A stretch of DNA of 64,000 nt from Hermatobates lingyangjiaoensis (taxonomy: Eukaryota > Arthropoda > Insecta > Hemiptera > Hermatobatidae), in contig JAPFBL010000084.1 in the NCBI GenBank assembly GCA_026182355.1, positions 10,519,001 through 10,583,000 of the forward strand. Reading direction: 5' to 3'. Position numbers and translations under genes: made by a program. How positions within the stretch are numbered: the stretch's first letter is position 1; each line of letters begins with the position of its first letter. Below the pieces are notes generated by a model. The model had not been told where the DNA came from, ran no database searches, and saw only the letters and a list, made by a program, of their open reading frames with translations. This document shows positions 11,981-22,896 of this stretch, in pieces.

Positions 11981-13337
11981 CATGAGGAGTGCAGTTTGTA
12001 GTTTCCGTGGATGATTTAGATTAGATCATTATGAATTTTTAAAAGGAAGAGCCTTAAAAATGAAAATCTGATTACTTTTTTGTAGGGTGGGCGTACTTTA
12101 AATATGTTTGTATGGGCTTATTTTACAGGATAGGACTTTTTCTACTTATCATTCCAACTTGCCAGCTTACACAAAACTTATTCTCTGTTGCTTTTCTTGC
12201 AATTATGACAATTGCTTCTTTCCTTATGATAACGAGGTTTCGACACGGATCAAGGAAAACTGTACTCTTATGAATACATGTAGTGTATGGAACTATGATT
12301 ATATGATGTGAATGTAGTGCACGTTAATTCGTGGTTTAATAAGCATTTAAGTATAATAATGGTTTTCACACTAAGTAAAAAAAGTTCTAAACAATAAACT
12401 ATAGTAACTTCATTAAAAATTCAAAACGGAATCCGCCTGTTTTATTCCATTTTATCTAAAGTATTATTTTGATATTTAAGTTTGAAATGCTACTTTTATA
12501 ACAGGTAAACACCTTTTCTGCATTACCTATTTACAACAATTTTTATTTCTAAGTGATTTAAATGTACAACTTGATTCCTAAGAACGAGATCGCAGTCGAA
12601 GAAATTAGACCAATACTCAATAATAATTATACTGCTGTAAAAACTTACAGAGTGTAGAACACGAAGTCCGTACTATGGTTTACTTGGCTTAAGTAAAGTC
12701 ATATAAAATTATGAAGGCTGATTGAAAATGGCAGCACCTGCGAACACACAGGCTACTATAGATCATTTTAACAGGGAACCCTTTTCCTTATTAGTTCTTT
12801 TATAGATAGAATTTTCTATTGAATTATTCATTTTGTTCACTGTATATTTGAGGCGTAAAATAGCTACCATTGGAAACAATACGGATTTTCCCAATAAAAA
12901 CCAAACGGTTTTAGGTACAATTACTAGAAAGTAATTTATACTCAAGACATTCAATACGTCAGTAGTCGTAACTAATTTAGTGCCGTATAATTGGAATTTT
13001 AATCCATTATTTCCTAAACAAAAAACAAATCATTACAACAAAAGTTCATTTTTCAAGTTAAATATTGAATTTTTAGAATATTTATTGTGACAGTTTATTT
13101 AATCAAACAAAACACATGATTTTATCAAATACAAAAAGCATTTTAACTTGCAGAATTTTTAAGGACTTAAATTGGAACTAAACACTGGACTCACACATGA
13201 GGTAAACAATCTGAACACTTCATAAATAGATGTAATGTACTGCTCAGAGAATGGGAGGGTTTTTAAGGATAGTCATAAATTATGCTAGTGGAATGATACT
13301 AGGACAGATCCAAAGAGTTTGTACATGAACAGTAGGT

Positions 13338-13580
13338 AATTTTTTTTATGGTGAAATAATGGAAAGCTTAATAATTATTTCTTTTCATTATTCGTATTTT
13401 ATTCCTCTTTTATTATTCGCAGTGACTGCGACGCCAAATCCAAATAACGTATTTTACCTTTCGAAAATTGTTTTTAGAAAAAATATTTCTAAAATATTTT
13501 ACCTGCAATGTTTCGAACATTGCGGTGATAGGGATCCAAATGAAAACTTTTGGAAGGGTAGCCCCATCATAATCATAAGC
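13338..13580. repeat. Interspersed repeat copy B with a second module shared with 14790-14860
   Basis: The first 145 bases match copy A at 11839. The last 70 bases (13511-13580), from TTTCGAACATTGCGG to CATAATCATAAGC, match 14790-14860. Copy B therefore links two modules found separately elsewhere in the intron. The 14790 module abuts a PLE-like RT fragment, so the whole may be derived from a PLE. Confidence 0.65.
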
Positions 13581-14149
13581 AAAAGGTATTATTAAATGTG
13601 ATATTAAATACAGCATTGATTAAGCATTACTTTGATTATTAAATTAACATTATACTAATCAATGTAGACTTAAATAAATAAACTGAATATGATGGTATAA
13701 CGAGTAGTCTTTTTTGCTGCTTTTCTTTCTTTCCTAGGTACTTAATTTCTTTTCACATTTGTAAGTATTAAGTGTGTTTTTGTATTTAGAAATATATATA
13801 TTCATATATGTAAAGAAGAAAAGAAACTGTCCTTGAAGAAACAAACCAAATAACACATAGAAATAACTGACCTACTCAAACTATGTTTGACCCTTGCGCT
13901 TTCAGAAATAGAAGTGGCCTACCAACCTGGACCTCAGCAAAGACTGATTAGTAAAAAAGTTTTCCAGATAATATAGCGCAGTAATGACAAAAAAGGAACA
14001 GCAAAGGAGAGAGGAGGTAAAAGTAAAAATAAACGAGGACAAATAAAGGAAGAAAATAATAAAATAATTGAAAATAAATAACTTAAATAATAAATAAATC
14101 ATAAAGTGTAATAAAAAGTAAATGGAAAAAAATTGAAAATAACCTGCCA

Positions 14150-14892
14150 GTAATGATTATGTCCAAGAGGTATTCGAGTGTCAAGGAGGCAAATATGTGA
14201 CTCCTCTGAAGCTCTTACGGTAACATGAGAGTTTGAATTGGGGATCTAATTGAAAATTTTATTATTGAAGCAGTCATTAAAACTAAGACAATGAGAATTC
14301 GCATGAACAGTTCATAAGCAGACTCAGCTCAGCTAAAGTCAAGTTGTCATGAAAATGAACACACTGAGGACAGTTTATTCGATTAAAGTTTAATCGGGAA
14401 ACTGATTAAAGATATAGGAAGAAGAAGAAAAGAGAATAAGAAAAGATAACAGTGCATGTGGTCCATGGACACCAAAGTAATCGGGAAATAGTAATAATGA
14501 AAACGAACGGAAGTCGAGACCGGTGAAGTAGTTCAGCAGGTAGAACACTGTTTTCAATGAAAAGTGGGAACAGCCCTGATCCAAACATTTTAGTTGTTTA
14601 GGTGGAAAGTACGGTTGTTGAAAATTTTGTGGACGCTGATAGTTTGGAATGTAGGTGTAGTCTTCTAATAAGGAGGATAATTACTATTGTAATGAAGGTA
14701 CTGCTGAGCATTGGTTGATTTTAAGTGAACAGAAATGGAGAAGTGGTCATGGTCCAAGGTAATAACAACATCAAGAAAAGAAATGTCTATTTCGAACATT
14801 GCGGGTGAAAGGGATCCGAATGAAAACTTTTGGAAGCGTAGCCCCATCATAATCATAAGCTGAAAAATCTCAGTTTTGCAAAATAATTTCAT
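14150..14892 (-). mobile_element. Penelope-like element remnant: RT C-terminal segment and endonuclease C-terminus
   Basis: The minus-strand frame at 14790-14665 reads EIDISFLDVVITLDHDHFSI, then SVHLKSTNAQQYLHYNSNYP. This resembles the FLDV.I......+++ and K.T...QYLHY.S.HPP stretch after the palm motifs of PLE and related RTs. Further downstream (about 14310-14150) NSHCLSFNDCFN and VTVRASEESHICLLDT match the endonuclease tail of the fragment at 2.7-3.3 kb. The part between is not alignable by eye, and frames are broken. The fragment is inside the BCAT intron, in the same orientation as BCAT. Confidence 0.5.
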
Positions 14893-15505
14893 CTTTCTGG
14901 TTTAACGTACGCTATCAAAATTTGTATATCCGAGGAAACTTATTTGCAGTAATTAGAAGTTTTTCTTTCCACTAAACACAAAACTGTCAGTTCTTTTATA
15001 GTAAGGTTCATCAAATATTATTTGTTTTACTTCAAAATGGCAAACATTATATGGGGTTTGATTTCAACATAAGTTCAAGTACCTAACTAACTTTAAAATT
15101 TCAACTGCTATTGGGTAATAGCTGCTCTCACAAAGGGACAAACCTTATGCGTAAACATCATAAACTGTGGACTTATTTAACATTTTATGTTGTGATTTGT
15201 ATAAGTTTTTGCATTGAAAGAGTATATATTTAGAAATACTTTCAAATATATATTATTTGTTAAAACTGTGGAAAAAAGATCAGTATGCTTTGTTTATTAA
15301 TATTAATGAAATAAAAAATAAATAAATGGTTAGTTGAATATATTTGAACTATTATTTTCTCAGGAAACACCGGTTACACCGCCTAGTATTATATAATATG
15401 GATTATTTTTTTTTTCAATTATTTTACTATAAACGAAGTAAAACTAATTAATAGCATTATTACAGTTTAGAGATGATAATACGTAAATTTATGTTTATTT
15501 TTTAC

Positions 15506-15620
15506 CTCCTTCACTATTTCTAACGACCAAAAACAAGTTCATAGTTCCTACTTCAGTTAATTGACAATCTTCTCCGTAAAGCCATAAAACTTGTTGAAAA
15601 CCTCGTATTGCCGCCTCTTT
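15506..15620 (-). CDS. BCAT: Branched-chain amino acid aminotransferase, coding exon (third visible)
   Basis: Encodes [20 protein letters not shown] and [18 protein letters not shown]. It matches ...GC.QVLWLYG.D..+TE.GTMN+F, with the Glu of EVGTMN expected to contact the PLP pyridine nitrogen. It was too short to stand out as an open frame and was found by following splice phases. Acceptor ACTTTCCAG, donor GGAG|GTAAAA, ends in phase 1. Confidence 0.93.
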
Positions 15621-15702
15621 CTGGAAAGTAATGTTTTAATATTATTACGCTAAATTCAAACTGTTATTATTCTTTTTGTCTTGTGCGATTGACTTTGGAT
15701 AC

Positions 15703-15891
15703 CTGTACATGAATAGTAGGAGCATAGTTTGAACCCATTTTTTTGTCCCCAACTCCTCCTGGCCATGACCTGATAAACTTAGGGTCCGCTAGTAAGGATA
15801 CAGGTTTTACAGTCGGGCCAAAATAAAGTCCAACAGGACACAATATAACATAAAGAAGGGCAGATTCAGGAGTTCCAACTCCCAATGTAGG
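15703..15891 (-). CDS. BCAT: Branched-chain amino acid aminotransferase, coding exon (second visible), with the PLP lysine
   Basis: Encodes [20 protein letters not shown], then [20 protein letters not shown] and [20 protein letters not shown]. The second Lys of [11 protein letters not shown] aligns with the lysine that forms the internal aldimine with PLP in the family. The exon is 63 codons, entered and left in phase 0 (acceptor CTTTTTTAG, donor CAG|GTATCC). The frame is intact, so the enzyme core looks functional. Confidence 0.94.
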
Positions 15892-16847
15892 CTAAAAAAG
15901 AGTTCAAATAAATACTAGTTTTTTGTATTGTTCGAAGTTATGTTTTCCCTCAATCAAAGCTAATAATTCTAAAACTTGATAAAAATTAATGAAAACATTA
16001 TTTGGCTTTGACAGGAGGGTTACTAGAAGACTAGGCAGAATTAACAATGGAAATAACTGTAATCATGTTAAATTTACTAAATTCATCCCACTACTTCCGT
16101 AAAAGCCTAAATTAACTTTATTGAAGTTTTAGTAACTTAACAATAGATGTCAATGAATTATTTTTAATGTACAAAACTTTAATATATTTGACATGTCAGA
16201 ATAATATAAAAACGAAATGTTGTTATTGTTTGTTTTCAAGCACCACACTTACGATCTAGGCTTCTATGTTTTTCATAAAGTTAGATTCATTTGTTAACTG
16301 GCACCCGTTTCAGCTATGCGCAAGCCACATGATCGTCATCATCAAAAACACTAAATTTTTCCTGGCTAATTATTTTTAGATAGGGGATCTGTAACGACAG
16401 ATGCCATCATACAGGCTCGGTGCTATCATACTTACTTTTATCCATTAAGTAAGATTTAAAAACTTCAGAATGTTAAATATTAATTTTAAAAAGTAATTTA
16501 ATTTTTAAGCTTTAGGGAATAACACATTAATATATTACCAAAGTAGATTAAATCGTGAATTTCAGAATATATATTACTCTCCATTAGCTCAAAAGCTGCG
16601 TGATGATGCATGACTGCAGTAATGCCTTTAATGTCCTATTTTAACAATAACTTTCAGCTTAAAAATTGTTCTAAAACCAAAAATCTACGTTCTAAAAATA
16701 AAATATATTCTTGTGTAGTAAGTAATGTAAAGTATAATTCTACTAAGTTTAAGTTATCTGTTCGATCATATCAGTTAGCTTATTGAACTACAAACATGGT
16801 ACATGGGTTCTTATGCTTAGGTAATAATGAATAGTGCTGGCGAATAC

Positions 16848-17078
16848 CTCTGTGGCAATTAGAGTTGGCCTTATGTACAAACTGGCAGCTTCAGAATGTG
16901 GTACCCATTCTTGATCAACACTGATTAGACGGTTAATGCATTTAATCATTTCCTCTGCTTCAAATTGTGGTAGTCCAGATCGAGAGGCAGAATCATTCAT
17001 TCTTGCCATGTTCAGTTCAGGTCTAAATACTCTGATTCTACCATCACATCCACGATATGCCTTCATTCCTTCAAAAAG
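16848..17078 (-). CDS. BCAT: Branched-chain amino acid aminotransferase, coding exon (first visible)
   Basis: Encodes [20 protein letters not shown], then [19 protein letters not shown], and ends with [20 protein letters not shown] followed by ATE. It matches LFEGMKA+RG.D..IR+F.P..NM.RM..SA.R..LP.FD...+......L...D..WVP....SLYIRP..I.TE. The acceptor is GAACATAG just before LFEG and the donor is GAG|GTATTC, so the in-frame Met is not the start codon. About 95 N-terminal residues of a usual protein near 390 residues are missing. I searched upstream for the expected TDHM...W...P.I.P exon and did not find it. Confidence 0.93.
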
Positions 17079-17400
17079 CTATGTTCAATACTATTATCAG
17101 TAAATTAAAGTGATATCAGGCTTAAGTGAACAGGTACAAGATAACTATTTCACAAATCTCTGTAATCTTGGTGTTTCTGGTACTTTTTTCTTTTATTTCG
17201 ACCTCCCCACACATCAGTAAGTTTTTTAGTTACCTGTTCCCTTAAGCAGATTACATGTATATATTTACAGATTTATACTATACAAGTTTTCAAAATAAAT
17301 AGTATTATTTTATACGAAAGTTCTAAACAGAAATAAATGTTTCTAGGCAATATCAAAATGAAATATGAAAATAAGAGATGTATTAATATGTATTTAATAC

Positions 17401-17618
17401 AAGATTTCATATAAACACATGAAATAACAATCAATGATCAAACAACAATATGAAATTGGAAAAAAAGACTTAAGATATTTGAACCGTAACAAGCGACCTT
17501 TGTCAGAGTCATAAACCTAACAGAATCAGTTAGGTTTTTGACTCTGACGAAGACCGCTTGTTACGGTTGAAAGATCTTAGTCTTTTTTCCCCATTTCATA
17601 TTGTGGTTTGATCATTGA
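17401..17618. repeat. Foldback unit of the main hammerhead-like family, copy 1
   Basis: Two inverted arms of about 95 bases meet at about 17510-17530 and end outward in TGATCAAAC(C/A)ACAATA and its complement. The right arm holds the core GACT-CTGACGA-hairpin-GAAA-GATC-TT-AGTC at 17540-17582. The left arm has a diverged core. Unlike most copies it lacks a strong flanking TA tract. Confidence 0.8.
17540..17582 (+). ncRNA. Hammerhead-ribozyme-like core
   Basis: The order is GACT (stem I, 5'), CTGACGA, an ACCG/CGGT hairpin with a 7-base loop (stem II), GAAA, the palindrome GATC in place of stem III, TT, then AGTC (stem I, 3', complementary to GACT). All standard hammerhead core positions are met if cleavage falls after the second T. 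PLE terminal repeats are known to carry such minimal hammerheads. Activity here is inference. One G is bulged in stem II. Confidence 0.5.
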
Positions 17619-18764
17619 ATGTATTTAATAATTTGTTTTGATAATTACCATATACTGTTTTCTTTATATTGGAACACTTCATTTAATTTATTGAATTTAT
17701 TATGTGCGATATTGATTTGTATTTAGCAATGTAAATTAAATTCCATGGAGGTCAAGTTATTATTATTATAAAATGTTACATTTTAGTGTTCTAATGCAGA
17801 TTAATTTTATAGCAATATTCAGGCAAGAACATTTAAATATTTTGTTGTAGATTTGCACTTCCAAATACAAAGCCAAACATAAGTCATGTAAATTATATAA
17901 ACTCGACAGATCAATTTAGTAAAGTCATTAATTATTTTTTTTTAGAAACTGTATACGATTAATTACACAGCATAAATAACTTGAACCTTTCCTCCTGTCT
18001 TTAGATACTCCTATAGCATTTTTCAGTAAAATTTTCATAGTCTTGTTTTGAACCAAGTAAATGAATATAACTGTTATTGATTAATATAACTATATTAATT
18101 AGTATTACTTATAACTATATATTACAATATTACTTTTACTTATTTGAATTATTATAACTGTTTTTCCATTTTAAAACAGTTCCATCCTACCACTACGTTG
18201 CAACTGCCAAAGTTTTTCTAGATATAAGTTTGTTTTAAAACCACACAATATTTGAAATTTAGAATATATGCTTTTTTTTAATTTTTATTCTAGGGGAAGA
18301 GATAACTATATATCCCTTCTATTAACAAGGTTGTGAAACATAATCAGCTAAGTAAGTTCCATTTGTAACATCTTAATCACTATGGAAGAACAGGGTGATC
18401 TGTATACCTTGTTAATCCTATCGAAAATTAACAACATTAAAAATATACGTATTATATTAATTTCTTTAAATTCGAATTTCAAGAAATAATACTGTTTTAA
18501 AAATAATTAAAATAATGTGTACTCAAATATGTAAATATTAGTTACTCAATTATTAATTTGTATTTATTACAATTTTTAATATATATAAACTACATTCACG
18601 GAAAGAACATGGATTATGGAGACAAAACAAACTCACTACTATATTTCGACCACCTCATTATGAGACTTAGTAAGTTTTTGTGATCTCTTTTATGAGTGTC
18701 CTTTATGTGAAATTAGTTTATTTAGTTTGTGGATTCGTTTTATTTAATTGATATATATATGTAA

Positions 18765-18905
18765 AGTCTAAACCACAAGGAAAAAGAAAAACAAAAGAAA
18801 TAAATGCTCTGAAGCCTTTTACTTTATGTTATCAGAGCATTTATTTCTTTTGTGTTTTTTTTTCCTTGTAGTTTAGACTTGATTAATTGCATCAAGTGTT
18901 TAATT
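18765..18905. repeat. Foldback unit, second family (AAATAAATGCTCTGA arms)
   Basis: The left arm GTCTAAACCACAAGG...AAATAAATGCTCTGA is followed about 25 bases later by its near-complement, ending TTGTAGTTTAGACTT. The unit is preceded by a short (TA)n. The same arms, 330 bases apart, occur at 26983-27458, and the outer part resembles the 3' end of the PLE at 52.1 and 54.0 kb (GCTCTAAGGC, CATTGTGGT). Confidence 0.7.
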
Positions 18906-18934
18906 GTGATTTTTCTGCATATATTTATATATAA

Positions 18935-19134
18935 AAAGATTTCACATAAACACGTGAAATGACAATCAATGATCAAACCACAATAAGAAATGGGGAAACA
19001 AGACTAAGATCTTTCAACCGTAACAAGCGGTCTTCGTCAGAGTCAAAAACCCAACTGACAAAAACCAGTTGGGTTTTTGACTCTGACGAAGACCGCTTGT
19101 TACGGTTGAAAGATCTTAGTCTTGTTTCCCCATA
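18935..19134. repeat. Foldback unit of the main hammerhead-like family, copy 2
   Basis: The arms are inverted around AACTGACAAAAACCAGTT. Both carry an intact 43-base hammerhead-like core: minus strand at 19002-19044 and plus strand at 19079-19121. The left flank has the conserved outer sequence with CACGTGAAAT. The right arm stops at GTTTCCCCA and joins a PLE leader fragment. Confidence 0.85.
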
Positions 19135-19135
19135 T

Positions 19136-19225
19136 TTATGTAACATATGTCCAAACAATATGCCAATTTCCAGTTTAACATGTTTTCTAATTAATTTGTC
19201 TACTTTTCTCACGTAGGACTTCCAT
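19136..19225 (-). mobile_element. PLE N-terminal leader fragment
   Basis: The minus-strand frame reads SYVRKVDKLIRKHVKLEIGI and LFGHMLHKYG. It resembles the leader found repeatedly in this window (V.RKLE.LNKKLVNAE.A..FN..C). A hairpin core (GGTC...GACC-GAAAC) lies just upstream on the same strand at about 19266-19312. Highly degenerate. Confidence 0.35.
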
Positions 19226-19884
19226 AAATTTGGAACAAGATACACTAGTAGTTCACCAATGTTTTTATTTTTATAATCCGAGATGTTTCGGTCTCCTTCG
19301 ACCATTTTCAAGGATTTTATAACATAACAAGTTTCATAACGTACAATTCAGAAACAAAACTATAGTATCACTAACAATTCAAGATCATAGAATTACAATA
19401 AAGAACAGTCGTTGTAAATCGTACTATACTATTTTTCTTTGAAATAATTTGAATGTAAATTATTTTTCGTTTCAAAATTATGACCTGCAACTATGAAAGG
19501 ATTTAAATAATAAAAACGTTGGTGCAACTAAGTTATCTTGACCAAATTATCGAGTCCTTCGTGAAATAAGTTTGTAAATAATATTGTTAGAATTGAGGTG
19601 TAAATTTACTGGTTGGGATTTGTTTCAATAGAATTTGTATGAATAAGGCCTGTCTAAAAAATACGAATATTATATTAATTTGACCTAGAAACGTATCGAT
19701 CCGTAAACAGACTGTATTAAACTATAATTTATCGGGACTTCGAACCAATCAGTTACGAGTGTCACGTGCTTCATTCAGACTACAGTCGTTGTCGTGAATT
19801 ATATTCCTGACCTGATTTATAGTTCTTTCTTTAGTAAAATAATGTACTGTAATGATCGAGACAGCGTAAGTTTTTCTGTTGTCA

Positions 19885-20008
19885 GAACTGTTGCAATACT
19901 TCTGCCTATGAAAAAGGGTTTAGAAGTAGAAGACCGAAACGTTGGCAATGAGATTTAATTTGAACCTGAAGATATATATCCGATAAATATAGTTTTTATA
20001 TATATATA
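19885..20008 (+). repeat. PLE-terminus-like unit (GAAACGTTG family), single arm, ending in (TA)n
   Basis: Contains TGCCTATGAAAAAGGGTTT, GACCGAAACGTTGGCAATGAG and TTTAATTTGAACCTGAAGA, then a TA tract. The same block occurs inverted at 27902-28060, as a foldback at 38526-38852, and begins at the window end. Confidence 0.65.
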
Positions 20009-20219
20009 TGATCAAATCACAATAAGAAAATGGGAAAACAAGACTAAGATCTTTCAACTGTAACAAGCGGTCTTCGTCAGAGTCAAAAACCCAACTGTTG
20101 AGTTGGGTTTTTGACTCTGACGAAGACCGCTTGTTACGGTTGAAAGATCTTAGTCTTATTTTCCCATTTTCTTATTGTGGTTTGATCATTGATTGTTATT
20201 TCACGTGTTTGTGTGAAAT

Positions 20220-20226
<7 letters not shown>
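20009..20226. repeat. Foldback unit of the main hammerhead-like family, copy 3
   Basis: The inverted arms meet at CAACTGTTGAGTTG. Hammerhead-like cores lie at 20042-20084 (minus) and 20113-20155 (plus). It is bounded on both sides by TA dinucleotide tracts, the right one about 40 bases long. Confidence 0.85.
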
Positions 20227-20267
<41 letters not shown>

Positions 20268-20499
20268 GATTAACAGGACTTCTGGGCCACCCTGTAGAAT
20301 TAATAAAACTAATATTTCTTTGGCTTTATTTAGTTTTAATGTTACAGCCAAAAATGATTAGAACACCAACCTCAATTGCATAATGAAGGACCTTTGCGGC
20401 AGGATGGAGAGAGAGATATTCGAGAGGACAGATGATTGGCTGTTGCCACCCTCCTGCACTTTCGTGATATTCTATTTTGAGCATATGATCAGTGAAATG

Positions 20500-20604
20500 T
20501 TTCCCAAATTGAAGCGTACTGACGTCAGGTTTCTGCTGAAGTCTATCAGGAGAGGCAAGTCTTACAGAAATATTCGAAAACTAGAAGATAAAAATAAGAA
20601 ATAA
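20500..20604 (+). mobile_element. Possible PLE leader fragment
   Basis: The frame ends FLLKSIRRGKSYRNIRKLED, similar in position and composition to the R..RKLE.LN segment of the PLE leaders nearby. Weak evidence. Confidence 0.25.
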
Positions 20605-20859
20605 GGTGTAAAAAAATGTTAACGCTAATATTTAAAATAAGTATGATATGATTCAATCGTCAACTACAATGTCTTCTTTTTGCTAAATTGTTGCTAATAA
20701 GGTTGTTCAGTGCCTTTTGAATACAATATTCTATAAAGAAAAAGAAAGTAATAAGGCGAACAAGGTGTCATTTGTTGACACTTGACAGGAAAGATACATT
20801 TAGTTAATTATGATTTACTATGATGTTTCTTGACCACAGTTATAGTCATTCTGAAAGAA

Positions 20860-21010
20860 AATTGAGACTGAATACAAACTGTAAAGAAATACATAATATT
20901 ATATACATTATTTAAAATGACACCAAACTTAGCTGATATCTGTTTCTTAACAAGCTTCTCAAAGTTTCTATATAACACTCTCATTATTTCGTCTACACAA
21001 TAAAGTATAT
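20860..21010 (-). mobile_element. PLE N-terminal leader fragment
   Basis: The minus-strand frame contains RNFEKLVKKQISAKFGVILN followed by NVY. It parallels QKFEKICKKQIRAKYGALFN followed by NIC at 26.1 kb, so both derive from the same PLE leader. Confidence 0.45.
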
Positions 21011-21278
21011 TGTACACCAGATTTGTTTCCTTTAGAGGAGAGTTTTTGACTTCGTAATAATTTTTTATAAAAAGGTTACTCACCGGTGGGCCTTTTATAG
21101 TAAGTGACTAGTGTTACGTTTTCATTTAAGTTTTTCCACCTGACAATGTTATTACTCTTTCATCAAGCTCATGTTATTTCGAATACTGGTTTTTGTAATA
21201 AGTCTATATACTATTGTTTATACATCCTCATTAATTTGTTTCTCTTTCCTTACATGAAGGTATTACATTTATTAATAT

Positions 21279-21424
21279 GTGATCAAACCACAATATGAAA
21301 TGGGGGAAAAAAAGACTAAGGTCTTTCGACCGTAACAAGCTGTCTTCGTAAAAGTCAAAAGATCTTAGTCTTTTTTCCCATTTCTCATTGTGGTTTGATC
21401 ATTGTTTGTTATTGCACGTGTTTA
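21279..21424. repeat. Foldback unit of the main hammerhead-like family, copy 4 (partly deleted)
   Basis: The outer sequences TGATCAAACCACAATATGAAATG and the complement are kept. The left arm has the full hairpin but an altered core (CTTCGTAAAAGTC), and the right arm lacks CTGACGA. It appears to be an internal deletion that removed one core. Confidence 0.7.
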
Positions 21425-21639
21425 TTCTGGACTCTTGTTAGCATTAAGTTGTATTACATACATTGATTCATCTGGTGTACGAGTATACATGCACTAATGG
21501 GAACTAATGAAACACAAAAACACTCGTTTATTGGATATGACTACCACCTCCCTATGAAGAAGGCTAACTATGCACTTAATGGCTGAAGCACCCAGAAAAA
21601 CATACTCAAGAGAAACACAACGTAAAATTAACCCGAGAT

Positions 21640-21800
21640 AACCAGCATATTTGTATGCTGGTTACAAATACAAAAATAATTTTAAAAGAAAGTAACCACC
21701 ACACACTAAGAATTTTAGAAGCTATATTAATTAAAAAACTGAAATCACTTCTAAATATGCAAGTCGAAAATAGTATAAAAAGTTTAAAGCTCTTTAATTT
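21640..21800 (+). mobile_element. PLE endonuclease C-terminal fragment
   Basis: Encodes NTKIILKESNHHTLRILEAI, then LIKKLKSLLNMQVE. It matches the TS(I)L....PSRLHILEALYIKDYNPSLNVQ tail of the endonuclease at 21.9-22.3 kb but is clearly diverged, so it is a separate older copy. Confidence 0.6.
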
Positions 21801-21910
21801 ACATCAAGGGCATCCAGAAACCCTTACAGGTATTAACTCGGACCGTGATTCCACTCACCCCACAGGATTAATGACCAGCTTATCTAAAACTTGAAGAAAA
21901 ACAACCCTCA

Positions 21911-22294
21911 GTGCTTCAATTTCCAATTGCTTCAATTGGAGAACCGAGGTCCAATAGACCGAGAACTGAGACCCCGGAGCTACAACGTAGTCACCTTGTC
22001 TATGAGTACAAATGCAGTGTAGGGGACTATGCAACCCTCCCATCCTCATACATAGGGATGACTACAACGAAGCTTTCACGGCGTCTAACTGTCCACCTGA
22101 GTACTGGGGCTCCTAAAAAACATACAGAAGACGCTCACCGTGTAAAACTGACGAGGGAGGCCCTGATTGAGGGCACTTCCATACTACAAGTGTACCACGA
22201 GCCTAGCAGGTTACATATACTGGAGGCTCTATATATTAAAGATTATAACCCTAGCCTAAATGTCCAAAGTAACGATTTCAAAATCTGTGCCTAG
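21911..22294 (+). pseudogene. PLE GIY-YIG endonuclease domain
   Basis: Encodes LVYEYKCSVGDYATLPSSYI and GMTTTKLSRRLTVHLSTGAP, then the KKH and LTREALIEGT segments, and ends with HILEALYIKDYNPSLNVQ. LVYEYKC with ..SYIGMTT.KLSRRL..H is the GIY-YIG core as it occurs in PLE endonucleases; the Tyr, Gly and Arg of the YIG/RR part are present. The domain usually follows the RT, but no RT is found upstream, where an older endonuclease fragment lies instead. The copy is therefore 5'-truncated although the domain itself is open. Confidence 0.75.
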
Positions 22295-22519
22295 TTTTAA
22301 GAATTTTGATAATAGTTTCAAACTTGTAAGGGAGATGAGGAGGAGAATGGACCACAGGTAGTTTTGGCCGACCCTGTCACCATGCATACCTCCCCCTCCC
22401 ATCGCTCCCACCTTAGCTTTACTTCCTGGTTTAAATCTACACGCAGTCTTTGTGTAGACACCGTTCACTTATTTTATTTTAACTTCAGTGCATTAGCCTT
22501 AATTAATTTTAGTTTGTAC

Positions 22520-22550
22520 CTGAGGATGGCGAATGACAGCCGAAAGCTTG
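22520..22550 (+). ncRNA. Hammerhead-like hairpin core at the PLE 3' end
   Basis: CTGAGGA, a GGC...GCC hairpin, GAAA and then GCTT lie 225 bases after the endonuclease stop codon. The order is the same as in the other PLE ends, but stem I pairing is poor, so ribozyme activity is doubtful. Confidence 0.3.
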
Positions 22551-22639
22551 TATTATTATTTTAGTTAGTTATTTTAGTAATAAAAATAGTTTTTTCAAAA
22601 AGTGGTTTATTTAAGTGTTTTTGTGGTTCACCTCAAGTT

Positions 22640-22792
22640 TATTGTGCGTGTGAATGTCTTTCGCTAACCTTCTTTGGAAGCTACCACAGTCTCACAGCAG
22701 AGTGATAAGAAAACTAGAGAGTGTCAACAAGAAATTGGTCAATGCAGAAGCTGCTGCTTATTTTAATAATATATATATAAACTCGTATATAT
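22640..22792 (+). mobile_element. PLE leader joined to the preceding PLE 3' end
   Basis: Encodes SHSRVIRKLESVNKKLVNAE, then AAAYFNN. Nearly the same DNA occurs at 51905-52025, and diverged copies are at 22893-23010 and 23388-23515. It follows directly on the 3' end of the endonuclease copy, which is the head-to-tail arrangement expected where one PLE runs into the next through its terminal repeat. It is cut off by TA-rich sequence. Confidence 0.6.
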
Positions 22793-22896
22793 CAATGATC
22801 GAACCACAACATGAAATGAGAAAAAAAAGAGACTAAGATCTTTTCAACCGTAACAAGAGTCAAAAACCCAAATTATATATATATATATATATTATT
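22793..22896. repeat. Half foldback unit of the main family plus (TA)n
   Basis: Only one arm is present: TGATCGAACCACAACATGAAATG, then GACTAAGATC and CAACCGTAACAAG. The CTGACGA part is deleted before AGAGTCAAAAACCC. A TA tract follows at 22874-22894. Confidence 0.65.

Noticed and set aside
14519..14600. GAAGTAGTTCAGCAGGTAGAAC resembles a tRNA box A
   Set aside because: No box B or cloverleaf could be formed, and the stretch lies within a PLE-like region. A SINE head is possible but unsupported.
18959..20361. Open frames translating the foldback arms (for example 18973-19311 and 20098-20361), with a repeated SWVFDSDEDRLLRLKDLSLV peptide
   Set aside because: The same peptide appears in both directions because the DNA is an inverted repeat carrying the ribozyme-like core. 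It is not a conserved protein.
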